A stretch of 64,000 nt of DNA from Shinella pollutisoli (GTDB lineage Bacteria > Pseudomonadota > Alphaproteobacteria > Rhizobiales > Rhizobiaceae). The stretch is from positions 1 through 64,000 of the forward strand of contig NZ_JANFDG010000019.1 in assembly GCF_024609765.1 (NCBI RefSeq), given 5' to 3'. Below are positions 27,730-36,381 of the stretch, piece after piece; the first letter of the stretch is position 1; every line of letters starts with the position of its first letter. A program made the position numbers and the translations under genes. The notes below the pieces were generated by a model. That model did not search any database and was not told the origin of the DNA. It saw only the letters and a program-made list of their open reading frames with translations.

Positions 27730-28710
27730 ATGACCTTGTCCAACCTTCCGCCGCTCGTCACCGTCTTCGGCGGCTCGGGCTTCGTCGGGCGTCATGTGGT
27801 GCGCGCGCTGGCACGGCGCGGCTACCGTATCCGTGTCGCCGTGCGGCGGCCCGACCTCGCCTTCTTCCTGCAGCCGATCGGCGGCGTCGGCCAGATCTCC
27901 TTCGTCCAGGCGAACCTGCGCTACCGCAATTCGGTCGACCGCGCCGTGGCCGGCTCCGACCATGTCGTCAACTGCGTCGGCATCCTGTTCGAGAGCGGCC
28001 GCAACTCCTTCGACGCCGTGCAGGATTTCGGCGCCCGCGCCGTCGCCGAGGCCGCGCGCGCGGCCGGCGCCACGCTCACCCACGTCTCCGCCATCGGCGC
28101 CGACGAGAGCTCCGCCTCCGCCTATGCCCGCACCAAGGGCCGCGCGGAAGCCGCGGTGCTGCGCACCCTGCCGGACGCGACGATCCTGCGTCCCTCCGTC
28201 ATCTTCGGGCCGGAGGACGGCTTCTTCAACAAGTTCGCGGCCATGTCGCGCTTCGCACCCGCCCTGCCGCTGATCGGCGGCGGCGAGACGAGGTTCCAGC
28301 CGGTCTACGTCGCCGACGTGGCCGAGGCGGTCGCCCGCGCCGTCGACGGCACCATCGCCCGCGGCCGGGTCTACGAGCTCGGCGGGCCCGAGGTCATGAC
28401 CTTCCGCCAGTGTCTCGAGCTGATGCTGCGCATCGTCGACCGCAAGCGCCCGCTCGTGTCGCTGCCCTTCGGCATCGCCTCGCTGATCGGCTCGGCCGCC
28501 TCGCTGATCCCCTTCGTCAAGCCGCCGCTGACGGCCGACCAGGTGACGCTGCTGCGCTCCGACAACGTCGTCTCCGAGGCGGCGAAGGCGGAGGGCCGCA
28601 CGCTCGAGGGGATCGGCATCCAGCCCGTGCTCGCCGAGGCGATCCTGCCGAGCTACCTCGTGCGCTACCGCCCGCAGGGCCAGTTCACCCGTACCGGCAA
28701 GGCCGCCTGA
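27730..28710 (+). CDS. Complex I NDUFA9-like / NAD(P)-binding SDR protein
   Basis: A 326-residue extended short-chain dehydrogenase-like protein. The dinucleotide-binding loop is VFGGSGFVGRHVVRAL (near residue 12), followed by VNCVGIL (near 80), SAIGADESSASAYARTKGRAE with the YxxxK pair (near 125) and ILRPSVIFGPEDGFFNKF (near 155). This pattern matches the alphaproteobacterial proteins related to the mitochondrial complex I subunit NDUFA9. Whether it binds complex I here is inference. AGGAG precedes the ATG by about 8 bases. It is followed by the small exported-protein gene and convergent uppP. Confidence 0.85.
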   Translation: MTLSNLPPLVTVFGGSGFVGRHVVRALARRGYRIRVAVRRPDLAFFLQPIGGVGQISFVQANLRYRNSVDRAVAGSDHVVNCVGILFESGRNSFDAVQDFGARAVAEAARAAGATLTHVSAIGADESSASAYARTKGRAEAAVLRTLPDATILRPSVIFGPEDGFFNKFAAMSRFAPALPLIGGGETRFQPVYVADVAEAVARAVDGTIARGRVYELGGPEVMTFRQCLELMLRIVDRKRPLVSLPFGIASLIGSAASLIPFVKPPLTADQVTLLRSDNVVSEAAKAEGRTLEGIGIQPVLAEAILPSYLVRYRPQGQFTRTGKAA

Positions 28711-28820
28711 CCTCCCGCATCCGCCGCCAGCCCCGCCGCCCGGCGGGGCCACCTGTTGCACTTATGCAGCGCCTTAAAAAACGCATGCGGCGTTTACGGC
28801 GGATTCAGCATGACGGGATA

Positions 28821-28848
28821 TTGATTGTCGCCGGGCCAGCGACTAAAC
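28821..28848 (+). promoter_or_regulatory. Candidate promoter of the small exported protein gene
   Basis: TTGATT (28821-28826) and CTAAAC (28843-28848) with a 16-base spacer, 70 bases before the ATG at 28918. Moderate match to the rhizobial pattern. Confidence 0.35.
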
Positions 28849-28917
28849 ACCGCGCCCGTCGCGCAATGACACAACGGTTCGCGGCGCACTCTCAGGCTTC
28901 GAAAGGCTCCTCCGGCA

Positions 28918-29067
28918 ATGGGCAAGGCAATTGCAATCTTCTTCGGATTCTCGGCTCTCGTGATCATCGCCGGATCCTTCGCCGCGCCCACCACCGTCTC
29001 GGCCGGCAAGCAGGGCTGCGCGCCGGCCTACGGCGTCGATCCCTGCACCACCGCCTCCGTCAGGTAA
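28918..29067 (+). CDS. Small exported protein of 49 residues
   Basis: A short open frame encoding a protein that starts MGKAIAIFFGFSALVI and looks like a complete signal peptide ending AAPTTVSA, with a mature part of only about 20 residues (KQGCAPAYGVDP then CTTASVR). The two cysteines could form one disulfide bond. AAAGG stands about 11 bases before the ATG and a candidate promoter lies upstream. The stop is 7 bases before the end of convergent uppP. I recall similar tiny exported proteins in other rhizobia, but cannot name a function. Confidence 0.65.
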   Translation: MGKAIAIFFGFSALVIIAGSFAAPTTVSAGKQGCAPAYGVDPCTTASVR

Positions 29068-29074
29068 GACCGCC

Positions 29075-29881
29075 TCAGCCGTAGAGCCAGAGCGCGATCA
29101 GCCCCAGCGTGCCGATCGCGATGCGCCAGAACGCGAAGGGCGCAAAGCCCCGGCGCGAGACGAAGTCGAGCAGCGAGCGCACGACGAAGAGGCCGGAGAC
29201 GAAGGCGGCGGCGAAGCCGACCGCGATCAGCAGGACGTCGTCCGAGGACAGCGCATCGCGGTTCTTGTAGAGATCGAGCGCAAACGCGCCGACCATGGTC
29301 GGCATCGCCAGGAAGAACGAGAACTCCGCCGCCGAGCGCTTGTCCGTGCCCATCAGCAGCGCGCCGGCGATGGTGGCGCCCGAGCGCGAGGTGCCGGGGA
29401 TCATGGCGAGGCACTGGCAGAGCCCGATCTTGAAGGCGAGCGAGGGGGGATAGTCCATCGCGTCCCGGTAGCGGGGGGCGAGCGGCAGCTTGTCGATCGC
29501 ATAGAGGATGACGCCGCCGACGATGAGCACGACGCAGATCAGCGCCGGCGTTTCGAACAGCACGGACTTGATGAAGCCGTGCGCGAGCGCGCCGATGACG
29601 GCGGCCGGCAGGAAGGCCAGCAGGATCGAGAAGACGAAACGGCGCGAGCGCGGGCTCGACGGCAGCGTGACGGCGATCTGGATGAGCTTTGCCGCATAGA
29701 CCGCGAGGATCGCCAGGATCGCGCCGAGCTGCACCAGCACGGCGAAGGCGTTGCCGGGCGACTCGAAACCGAGGAAATGGCCGGCAAGCACCACATGGGC
29801 CGTGGAGGAGACGGGAATGAATTCGGTCAGGCCCTCGATGAGGCCGAGGATGAGAGCGCTGACGATCGACTGGTCGGCCAT
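29075..29881 (-). CDS. uppP: Undecaprenyl-diphosphatase
   Basis: UppP (BacA) is the inner-membrane phosphatase that regenerates undecaprenyl phosphate, the carrier lipid for peptidoglycan and polysaccharides; overproduction gives bacitracin resistance. 268 residues with eight or so hydrophobic segments. The catalytic motifs are [16 protein letters not shown] (near residue 14) and [10 protein letters not shown] (near 160). It should not be confused with the rhizobial symbiosis transporter also named BacA. The gene is divergent from the GST gene across 189 bases. Confidence 0.95.
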   Translation of the reverse strand: MADQSIVSALILGLIEGLTEFIPVSSTAHVVLAGHFLGFESPGNAFAVLVQLGAILAILAVYAAKLIQIAVTLPSSPRSRRFVFSILLAFLPAAVIGALAHGFIKSVLFETPALICVVLIVGGVILYAIDKLPLAPRYRDAMDYPPSLAFKIGLCQCLAMIPGTSRSGATIAGALLMGTDKRSAAEFSFFLAMPTMVGAFALDLYKNRDALSSDDVLLIAVGFAAAFVSGLFVVRSLLDFVSRRGFAPFAFWRIAIGTLGLIALWLYG

Positions 29882-29950
29882 GGAAAATCCTTGGATGCAG
29901 GCGGCGGGAAGGCGGGAAACGAAGCGGCCGTCCTACAAAAGGCCGATTCG

Positions 29951-29979
29951 CTTGTGTTTGTAGCACCAAATTCCTATAG
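29951..29979 (+). promoter_or_regulatory. Promoter of the GST-queG-epimerase operon
   Basis: CTTGTG (29951-29956), exactly 17 bases, then CTATAG (29974-29979). This matches the rhizobial CTTGAC-N17-CTATAT consensus in 9 of 12 positions. The first gene starts 91 bases further on. Confidence 0.6.
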
Positions 29980-30070
29980 CTTCGTCAAATCGGTGCCGGC
30001 CAAATCACCGCATTCGCGGCGGGCCGGACCCCTTTCTCCCGTTCGCGAGACCAGCAAAGCAACGCATTCC

Positions 30071-30763
30071 ATGCCCACACTCTATCACCACCCGATGTCC
30101 GCGGCCTCCCGCTTCGTCCGCCTGATTCTCGCCGAATACGGCTTCCAGGCGGAGCTTGCCGAGGAGCAGCCCTGGGAAAACCGGCGCGACTTCTTGGCGC
30201 TCAACCCGGCCGGCACGCTGCCCGTCTATGTCGACGACAGCATGCGCGCGCTGTGCGGCGCGGCGATCATCTCGGAATATCTCGACGAGACGCACGGCGT
30301 GCTCAAGCGCGACCGAAGGCTTCTGGCGGAAGACCCGTTCCAGCGCGCCGAGATCCGCCGCCTCACCGAATGGTTCCTGCAGAAGATGGAGCAGGACGTG
30401 ACGCGGCCCTTGGTGCGCGAGCGCATCTTCAAGCTGCAGATGACCGCCGACCAGGGCGGCGGGCCGCCGGACAGCAAGATCCTGCGCGCGTCGCGCGCCA
30501 ATATCCGCCAGCACATGAAATACCTCTCCTGGCTCGCCGGCTCGCGCACCTATCTCGCCGGCGACCGGCTGAGCTATGCCGACCTCGCCGCCGCCGCCAC
30601 GCTCTCGGTGCTCGACTACATGGGCGAGATCGACTGGGCGGACGCGCCGCAGGCGAAGGACTGGTACCAGCGGCTGAAGTCGCGCCCCTCCTTCCGGCCG
30701 CTTCTCTCCGAGCGCGTGCGCGGCGTCACCCCCGTCTCGCATTACGCGGACCTGGACTTCTGA
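30071..30763 (+). CDS. Glutathione S-transferase family protein
   Basis: A 230-residue protein with an N-terminal thioredoxin-like GST domain ([22 protein letters not shown], then [13 protein letters not shown] near residue 46 and the glutathione-binding pattern [10 protein letters not shown] near 67) and a helical C-terminal domain ending with [18 protein letters not shown] (near 163), the usual N-capping/hydrophobic staple region. The substrate is unknown. queG follows after 10 bases and the epimerase overlaps queG, so the three form one operon. Confidence 0.9.
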   Translation: MPTLYHHPMSAASRFVRLILAEYGFQAELAEEQPWENRRDFLALNPAGTLPVYVDDSMRALCGAAIISEYLDETHGVLKRDRRLLAEDPFQRAEIRRLTEWFLQKMEQDVTRPLVRERIFKLQMTADQGGGPPDSKILRASRANIRQHMKYLSWLAGSRTYLAGDRLSYADLAAAATLSVLDYMGEIDWADAPQAKDWYQRLKSRPSFRPLLSERVRGVTPVSHYADLDF

Positions 30764-30773
30764 GGAGAGGCCG

Positions 30774-31919
30774 GTGCCGGGCGCGGACAGGCTCAGGCAG
30801 CGCCTCACCGATTTCGTCAAGGCGGAGGCGGCGGACAAGGGTTTCGACCTCTGTCGCATCACCCGGCCGGACGCCATCCCGCAGGCGCCCGCCCGCCTCG
30901 CCGAATTCCTCGCCGCCGGCTACCACGGCAGCATGGACTGGATGGCCGAGACCGAGGCGCGCCGCGCCGATCCGCGCGTGCTGTGGGGCGAGGTGCGCGC
31001 GATCGTCGTCTTCGCCATGAACTACGGGCCGGCGCACGACCCGCGCGCCGTGCTTTCCATGCCCGACCGCGCGGCGATCTCCGTCTATGCGCAGAACCGC
31101 GACTACCACGACATCATGAAGGGCAGGCTGAAGGAGGTCGCCACGCGCTTCGCCGTGCGCGCGGGCGCCGACGTCAAGGTCTTCGTCGACACGGCGCCGG
31201 TCATGGAAAAGCCGCTCGCCGCCGCCGCCGGCCTCGGCTGGCAGGGCAAGCACACCAATCTCGTCAGCCGCACGCACGGCTCCTGGCTCTTCCTCGGCAG
31301 CCTCTTCACCACGGCGGAGCTCCTTTTCGACGATCCCGAGCGCGACCATTGCGGCTCCTGCCGCGCCTGCCTCGACGCCTGCCCGACCGACGCCTTCGTG
31401 GCGCCCTACCGGCTCGACGCGCGCCGCTGCATCTCCTACCTGACGATCGAGCACAAGGGACCGATCGACCCGGAGCTGCGGCCGCGGATCGGCAACCGCA
31501 TCTACGGCTGCGACGATTGTCTCGCCGCCTGCCCCTGGAACAAGTTCGCCGCCGCCGCCGCCGAGATGAAGCTGACGGCGCGCGAAGAGCTGAAGGCGCC
31601 GGGGATCGCCGGGTTCCTCGCCTTCGACGATCCCGCCTTCCGCGCCTTCTTCTCCGGCTCGCCGGTCAAGCGCATCGGCCGCGACCGCTTCGTGCGCAAC
31701 GTACTGATCGCCGCCGGCAACTCCGGCGACCGGACGCTGATCGCACACTGTCTCCCGCTTGCCGACGATCCGTCGCCGGCCGTGCGCGGCATGGCGGCCT
31801 GGGCGCTGTCGCGGCTGATGACGGCTGGCGAATTCCGGCAATTTGCGGCAGGAAGGAACGAGGACGCCGATGCCGACGTCCGCGTGGAATACGAAAGAGC
31901 AAGGACCGCCAGCCCATGA
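30774..31919 (+). CDS. queG: Epoxyqueuosine reductase
   Basis: QueG reduces epoxyqueuosine in tRNA to queuosine, using cobalamin and two [4Fe-4S] clusters. 381 residues. Two ferredoxin-type cysteine sets are visible, [12 protein letters not shown] (near residue 195) and CDDCLAACP (near 245), and YHGSMDWM (near 48) and [12 protein letters not shown] (near 150) are family signatures. The C-terminus carries a short HEAT-like extension ([16 protein letters not shown]). The start is GTG at 30774 with GAGGAGAGG just upstream. The stop overlaps the next gene's ATG (ATGA). Confidence 0.94.
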   Translation: MPGADRLRQRLTDFVKAEAADKGFDLCRITRPDAIPQAPARLAEFLAAGYHGSMDWMAETEARRADPRVLWGEVRAIVVFAMNYGPAHDPRAVLSMPDRAAISVYAQNRDYHDIMKGRLKEVATRFAVRAGADVKVFVDTAPVMEKPLAAAAGLGWQGKHTNLVSRTHGSWLFLGSLFTTAELLFDDPERDHCGSCRACLDACPTDAFVAPYRLDARRCISYLTIEHKGPIDPELRPRIGNRIYGCDDCLAACPWNKFAAAAAEMKLTAREELKAPGIAGFLAFDDPAFRAFFSGSPVKRIGRDRFVRNVLIAAGNSGDRTLIAHCLPLADDPSPAVRGMAAWALSRLMTAGEFRQFAAGRNEDADADVRVEYERARTASP

Positions 31920-32791
31920 CGCATCTCCTGATCCTCGGCGCCGGCTTTTCCGGCAAGGCCATCGCCGACGCCTTCCGCGCGGCGGGCTTCACGGTTGCCG
32001 GCACGACCCGCTCGGCGGAGAAGGCGGAGGGCCTCGCCGCGCGCGGCATCGAGCCGATCCTCTACGACGGCGAGACGGTCTCCGGGACGCTCGCCACCGC
32101 CATGGCGCGCGCCACCCACCTCGTGCAGTCGATCGCTCCCGGCAAGGCGGGCGACCCGCTCTTCCGCCCCGGCGCGCGCCCGCTTGCCGAGGCCCTGCCG
32201 GCGCTCGAATGGGCGGGCTACCTTTCCACCGTCGGCGTCTACGGCGACCACAAGGGCGCCTGGGTGGACGAGGACGCGCCGCTGCATCCGGTCTCGGCGC
32301 GATCCGTCGAGCGGGTCGAGGCGGAGAACCGCTGGCTCGATTTCGGCGCGACGGCGGGCCTGCCCGTCGCCGTGCTGCGGCTGTCCGGCATCTACGGCCC
32401 GGGCCGCAACGCGCTGCGCAACATCGCGGAGGGCACCGCCCGGCGGCTGATCAAGAAGGACCAGGTCTTCAACCGGATCCGCGTCGAGGACATCGGCGCC
32501 GCGGCCTTGTTCCTCGCCGGGAAACGGCTCGGCGGCGTCTTCAACGTCACCGACGACGAGCCCGGCCCGCCGCAGGACGTCGTGGCGGAAGCGGCAAGGC
32601 TGATGGGCGTTCCCGTGCCGCCGGACATCCCCTTCGAGACGGCCGAGCTGACGCCGATGGCGCGCTCCTTCTGGGGCGAGAACAAGCGCGTCTCGAACGC
32701 CAGGATCAAGGCCGCGGGCTTCGCCTTCCGCTTCCCGGATTACCGCCAATCGCTCGCCGAGCTCCACGCCTCCGGCCGCTGGCGCGGCTGA
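31916..32791 (+). CDS. NAD(P)-dependent epimerase/SDR family protein
   Basis: A 291-residue Rossmann-fold protein. The cofactor loop [16 protein letters not shown] lies at residues 4-19, and [18 protein letters not shown] (near 100) and [15 protein letters not shown] (near 150) are typical of the atypical SDR group related to YeeZ. The catalytic Tyr-x3-Lys pair of classical SDRs is not clear, so the activity is uncertain. Start ATG overlaps the queG stop by four bases, showing translational coupling. Confidence 0.85.
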   Translation: MTHLLILGAGFSGKAIADAFRAAGFTVAGTTRSAEKAEGLAARGIEPILYDGETVSGTLATAMARATHLVQSIAPGKAGDPLFRPGARPLAEALPALEWAGYLSTVGVYGDHKGAWVDEDAPLHPVSARSVERVEAENRWLDFGATAGLPVAVLRLSGIYGPGRNALRNIAEGTARRLIKKDQVFNRIRVEDIGAAALFLAGKRLGGVFNVTDDEPGPPQDVVAEAARLMGVPVPPDIPFETAELTPMARSFWGENKRVSNARIKAAGFAFRFPDYRQSLAELHASGRWRG

Positions 32792-33143
32792 GGCCGGAGG
32801 GGCGTTCTGCGATTTCATGCAACCGGAAATTTATCTGCCCCATTTTTGCCTCCGGATTCCTGTGCATATTCCGCTAATATTGAAATTTTTTTGCGAAAAT
32901 TTCCGCGCTTTCCGCCCGTCCGTTCCAACATGAAAGTCGATCCGGCTTAGCAGCTGATTCCTAAGCTCTTTTCCAGTCCTGTTTCACGCGGTCGGAAATC
33001 CATCGCCCGCGATGGAGTGTATTGCTCACGGCAGGGACACTATATTTCACGATCGGTTGAGTCCCTTTTTCGCCATTTTTGCTTCCACATAGGGCGCCCT
33101 TCACAAAGAAAGCTCACGACTTTCCCGGAAGGTTATCCGCTCA
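32792..33143. other. Non-coding region upstream of the RlpA-like gene
   Basis: About 350 bases with no gene. It is AT-rich at 32860-32920. CCGGAGG near 32796 and CCTCCGG near 32850 could pair across a long loop but form no good terminator. A CTATAT hexamer at 33040-33045 is a possible -10 for the downstream gene; no convincing -35 was found at the usual spacing. Confidence 0.5.
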
Positions 33144-33506
33144 ATGACGACCAAGCTCTCCGCTTACGCCGCCGCATCCCTCCTTGTCGCCCTCTCCACT
33201 TTCACCTCCGTTTCCGATGCTCGCGCCGCCGGCTGCGGCGGGGCCTCCTGGTATGCGCTCACCTCCCGCACCGCCTCCGGCGAGCGCATGAACCCCAACA
33301 AGCTCACCGCCGCGCACCGCAGCCTGCGCTTCGGCACGAAGGTCAAGGTCACGCATGCCCGCACCGGCAGGAGCGTCGTCGTGCGCATCAACGACCGCGG
33401 CCCGTTCATCCGCGGCCGCGTGCTCGATCTCTCGAAGGCGGCCGCCTCGCAGATCGGCATGATCAGCTCCGGCCACGCGAAGATCTGCTACCAGATCGTC
33501 GGCTGA
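33144..33506 (+). CDS. RlpA-like double-psi beta-barrel protein
   Basis: A 120-residue exported protein: signal peptide to about residue 28 (ending ARA), then a single double-psi beta-barrel domain of the RlpA/septal ring lytic transglycosylase type. Signature sequences are GGASWYA (near 32), [27 protein letters not shown] (near 43) and [22 protein letters not shown] (near 75), including the conserved Asp-Arg-Gly-Pro. There is no SPOR domain, so septal recruitment as for full RlpA is not supported. It may cleave peptidoglycan glycans or only bind them. Confidence 0.88.
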   Translation: MTTKLSAYAAASLLVALSTFTSVSDARAAGCGGASWYALTSRTASGERMNPNKLTAAHRSLRFGTKVKVTHARTGRSVVVRINDRGPFIRGRVLDLSKAAASQIGMISSGHAKICYQIVG

Positions 33507-33560
33507 CGGCTTGCCCTCGCCGCGCTTGACCGCTACCACGACGCAAAACGGAGTGTTCGG

Positions 33561-34850
33561 ATGCGATTGGGCGGCAGGCTCGCGGGAGCCATCGAGGTTC
33601 TGACGGATATCGAGACGCGGCGCCGGCCTGTCGCCGACGCGCTCAAGGACTGGGGGCTCTCCCACCGCTTCGCCGGATCCGGCGACCGCGCCGCCATCGG
33701 CAACATCGTCTACGACGCGCTGCGCATGAAGCTCTCGCACGCCTTCCTGATGGACGACGACAGCGCCTATGCGCTGGGCCATGCGGTGCTGCTCCGGCAA
33801 TGGGGCCTGGCGCCGGAGGCGATCGCCGCCGAGCTCGAGGGCGACCGCTTCGCCCCCGCGCCGCTTTCGCCCGAGCGGCTCGCCGCCTTCTTCGACCGCC
33901 GGCTGGAGGACGCCGCCCCGCACGTGCAGGGCGACATCCCCGAATGGGTGCAGCCCTCCTTCGAGGCGGGCTTTTCCGACGCCTGGCTCGACGAGGCCAG
34001 GGCGCTCGCCGGGCGCCCGACGCTGGATCTGCGCGTCAACACGCTGAAGGCGACCCGCGAGAAGGTGCTGAAGGCGCTGGAGCGCAGCGGCGCCCAGGCC
34101 TCGGCGATCGCCCGCAACGGCATCCGCATCCCCGCCGGCGAGGGGCCCGCGCGCCTGCCGAACGTGACGGCCGACCTCGCCTTCCAGAAGGGCTGGTTCG
34201 AGGTGCAGGACGAGGGCTCGCAGATCGTCGCCGACCTCGCGCTCGCGCACGAGGGCGAGCAAGTGCTCGACTTCTGCGCCGGCGGCGGCGGCAAGACGCT
34301 CGCGATCGCCGCGGCGATGAACAACAAGGGCCAGGTGCACGCCTACGACACCGACCGCAAGCGCCTCGCCCCGATCGTCGAGCGGCTGAAGCGCGCCGGC
34401 ACGCGCAACGTCCAGCTCCATGAGGACCTCTCCACCCTCTCGCCGCTCGCCGGCCGTTTCGACCGCGTGCTGGTCGACGCGCCCTGCACCGGCACCGGCA
34501 CCTGGCGGCGGCGGCCGGACACGAAATGGCGGCTGACCGACCGCAACCTCGCCGAACGCATCGCCCAGCAGAGGCAGGCGCTCGACAACGCTGCACGCTT
34601 CGTGCGGCCGGGCGGGCGGCTGCTCTACGTCACCTGTTCGGTGCTGCCCGAGGAGAACGAACGCCAGACGCGGGATTTCTGCGCCGCCAATGCGGACTTC
34701 ACGATCCTGCCCGCGGCGGAAAGCTGGCGCGATCTCTTCGGCGCCGCGGCGCCGATGCCCCGCTCACCGGACGGCATGACCCTCACCCTGACGCCGGCCA
34801 CCACCGGCACGGACGGCTTCTTCTTCTGCGCGATGGCCCGCAAGTCCTGA
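33561..34850 (+). CDS. rsmB: RsmB-family RNA (cytosine-5) methyltransferase
   Basis: A 429-residue SAM-dependent rRNA methyltransferase of the RsmB/Sun/NOP2 group that forms 5-methylcytosine in 16S rRNA. The N-terminal NusB-like domain is divergent. The catalytic domain has motif I LDFCAGGGGKTLAIAAAM (near residue 235), DAPCTGTGTWRRRPD with the first catalytic Cys (near 305) and VTCSVLPEENERQ with the nucleophile Cys (near 357). Alphaproteobacteria often carry more than one member, so the exact target base is not certain. The iron operon begins 204 bases downstream. Confidence 0.85.
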   Translation: MRLGGRLAGAIEVLTDIETRRRPVADALKDWGLSHRFAGSGDRAAIGNIVYDALRMKLSHAFLMDDDSAYALGHAVLLRQWGLAPEAIAAELEGDRFAPAPLSPERLAAFFDRRLEDAAPHVQGDIPEWVQPSFEAGFSDAWLDEARALAGRPTLDLRVNTLKATREKVLKALERSGAQASAIARNGIRIPAGEGPARLPNVTADLAFQKGWFEVQDEGSQIVADLALAHEGEQVLDFCAGGGGKTLAIAAAMNNKGQVHAYDTDRKRLAPIVERLKRAGTRNVQLHEDLSTLSPLAGRFDRVLVDAPCTGTGTWRRRPDTKWRLTDRNLAERIAQQRQALDNAARFVRPGGRLLYVTCSVLPEENERQTRDFCAANADFTILPAAESWRDLFGAAAPMPRSPDGMTLTLTPATTGTDGFFFCAMARKS

Positions 34851-34877
34851 CGGCGGCCGAAGTCCGGCAGGGCTTTA

Positions 34878-34894
34878 CTTGAAATCGTTCTAAA
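34878..34894. promoter_or_regulatory. Iron control element (ICE, Irr box) before the imelysin operon
   Basis: The 17 bases CTTGAAATCGTTCTAAA match the Irr-box consensus TTTRGAAYNRTTCYAAA, as I recall it, at all but two positions, with the right half perfect. A TATACG at 34896-34901 with TTTACT 16 bases upstream (34874-34879) would place the box inside the core promoter. A second -35-like TTGACA lies at 34904-34909. The site is 161 bases before the imelysin start. Regulation by Irr is inference. Confidence 0.6.
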
Positions 34895-35054
34895 CTATAC
34901 GCTTTGACACAAGTTTTCATTTGGTCCATGACAGTCGAGCCTGAATAGACCCGGGCCCGGCGTCCTGCCGGGCCATCCCGGTGACCGCCGCTTCCCGAAC
35001 GGGCCGCGACCTCCGGGCGGGGGGACAAAGCTGAACAGGACACCAGGAGACGTC

Positions 35055-36332
35055 ATGACCACTTCCTTCCTTCGCGCAGCCGCCTTCGCGCTCGCCGCTG
35101 CGACATCGAGCCTTGCCGTGGGTGCGGCCCACGCGGCCGCCGATCCGGCGGCGATCGTCAAGCACTATGCCGAGATCGCGCATGCCAAATTCTCCGACTC
35201 GCTCGACGCCGCCAAGGCGCTGGACGCCGCAATCGACGCCCTCATCGCCAAGCCGTCCGACGAGACGCTGAAGGCCGCGCGCGAGGCGTGGCTGAAGTCG
35301 CGCGTTCCCTACCAGCAGACGGAAGCCTACCGCTTCGGCAACGCGATCGTCGACGACTGGGAGGGCAAGGTGAACGCCTGGCCGCTCGACGAGGGCCTGA
35401 TCGACTATGTCGACGCCGGCTACGGCACCGAGAGCGACGAGAACGCCCTGTTCGTCGCCAACGTCATCGCCAATCCGAAGCTCGAGATCGGCGGCGAGGC
35501 GATCGACGCCACCAGCATCACGCCCGAGCTGCTCGAGACGCTGCACGAGGCCGGCGAGGTCGAGGCGAACGTCGCGACCGGCTACCATGCCATCGAGTTC
35601 CTGCTGTGGGGCCAGGACCTGAACGGCACGGGCCCCGGCGCCGGCAACCGCCCGGCCACCGACTTCGACACGGCCAATTGCACCGGCGGCAATTGCGACC
35701 GCCGCGCCGCCTACCTGAAGGCCGCCTCCTCGCTCCTCGTCACAGACCTCGAGGAGATGGTCGCCGCCTGGGCGCCGGACGGCGAGGGGACGAAGACCGT
35801 GACTGCCGATCCGAAGGCCGGCATCACCGCCATGCTGACCGGCATGGGCTCGCTCTCCTACGGCGAGCTCGCCGGCGAGCGCATGAAGCTCGGCCTGCTG
35901 CTGCACGATCCGGAGGAGGAGCACGATTGCTTCTCCGACAACACGCACAACTCGCACTACTACGACGTTGTCGGCATCCAGACCGTCTACACCGGCGAAT
36001 ACACCCGGCCGGACGGCTCGAAGCTCACCGGCCCGTCGCTCTCCGAGCTGGTCGCCGAGAAGGATGCCGCCCTCGACACGGAGATGAAGGGCAAGCTCGA
36101 CGCCAGCCATGCGGCCTTCGAAGCGCTGGTCAAGCGCGCCGAAGGCGGCGAGGCCTACGACCAGATGATCGGCGAAGGCAACGAGGCGGGCAACAAGGCC
36201 GTGCAGGCCGCCGTCGACAGCCTGATCGACCAGACCAAGACCATCCAGCGCGTGATCGCCTCGCTCGACCTCGGCGAGATCGCGCTTGAAGGTTCCGACA
36301 GCCTGGATAATCCTGACGCCGTCTTCCAATGA
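35055..36332 (+). CDS. Imelysin-family periplasmic iron-linked protein (IrpA-like)
   Basis: A 425-residue exported protein. The signal peptide ends AHAAA near residue 30. The imelysin core holds the GxHxxE motif in GYHAIEFLLWG (near residue 176), thought to bind metal, and the following disordered loop with CTGGNC. Helical bundle repeats resembling EfeO/IrpA follow. AGGAG precedes the ATG. It is the first gene of a four-gene operon (imelysin, DUF1111, imelysin-like, DUF1513) with an Irr-type box upstream. The operon type is associated with iron acquisition in Gram-negative bacteria; the mechanism is not settled and no peptidase activity should be assumed. Confidence 0.88.
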   Translation: MTTSFLRAAAFALAAATSSLAVGAAHAAADPAAIVKHYAEIAHAKFSDSLDAAKALDAAIDALIAKPSDETLKAAREAWLKSRVPYQQTEAYRFGNAIVDDWEGKVNAWPLDEGLIDYVDAGYGTESDENALFVANVIANPKLEIGGEAIDATSITPELLETLHEAGEVEANVATGYHAIEFLLWGQDLNGTGPGAGNRPATDFDTANCTGGNCDRRAAYLKAASSLLVTDLEEMVAAWAPDGEGTKTVTADPKAGITAMLTGMGSLSYGELAGERMKLGLLLHDPEEEHDCFSDNTHNSHYYDVVGIQTVYTGEYTRPDGSKLTGPSLSELVAEKDAALDTEMKGKLDASHAAFEALVKRAEGGEAYDQMIGEGNEAGNKAVQAAVDSLIDQTKTIQRVIASLDLGEIALEGSDSLDNPDAVFQ

Positions 36333-36381
36333 TCAGAAGGCGGGCCGCGCTCCTTTCCGGGTCGCGCGGCCCGATCTTGCA

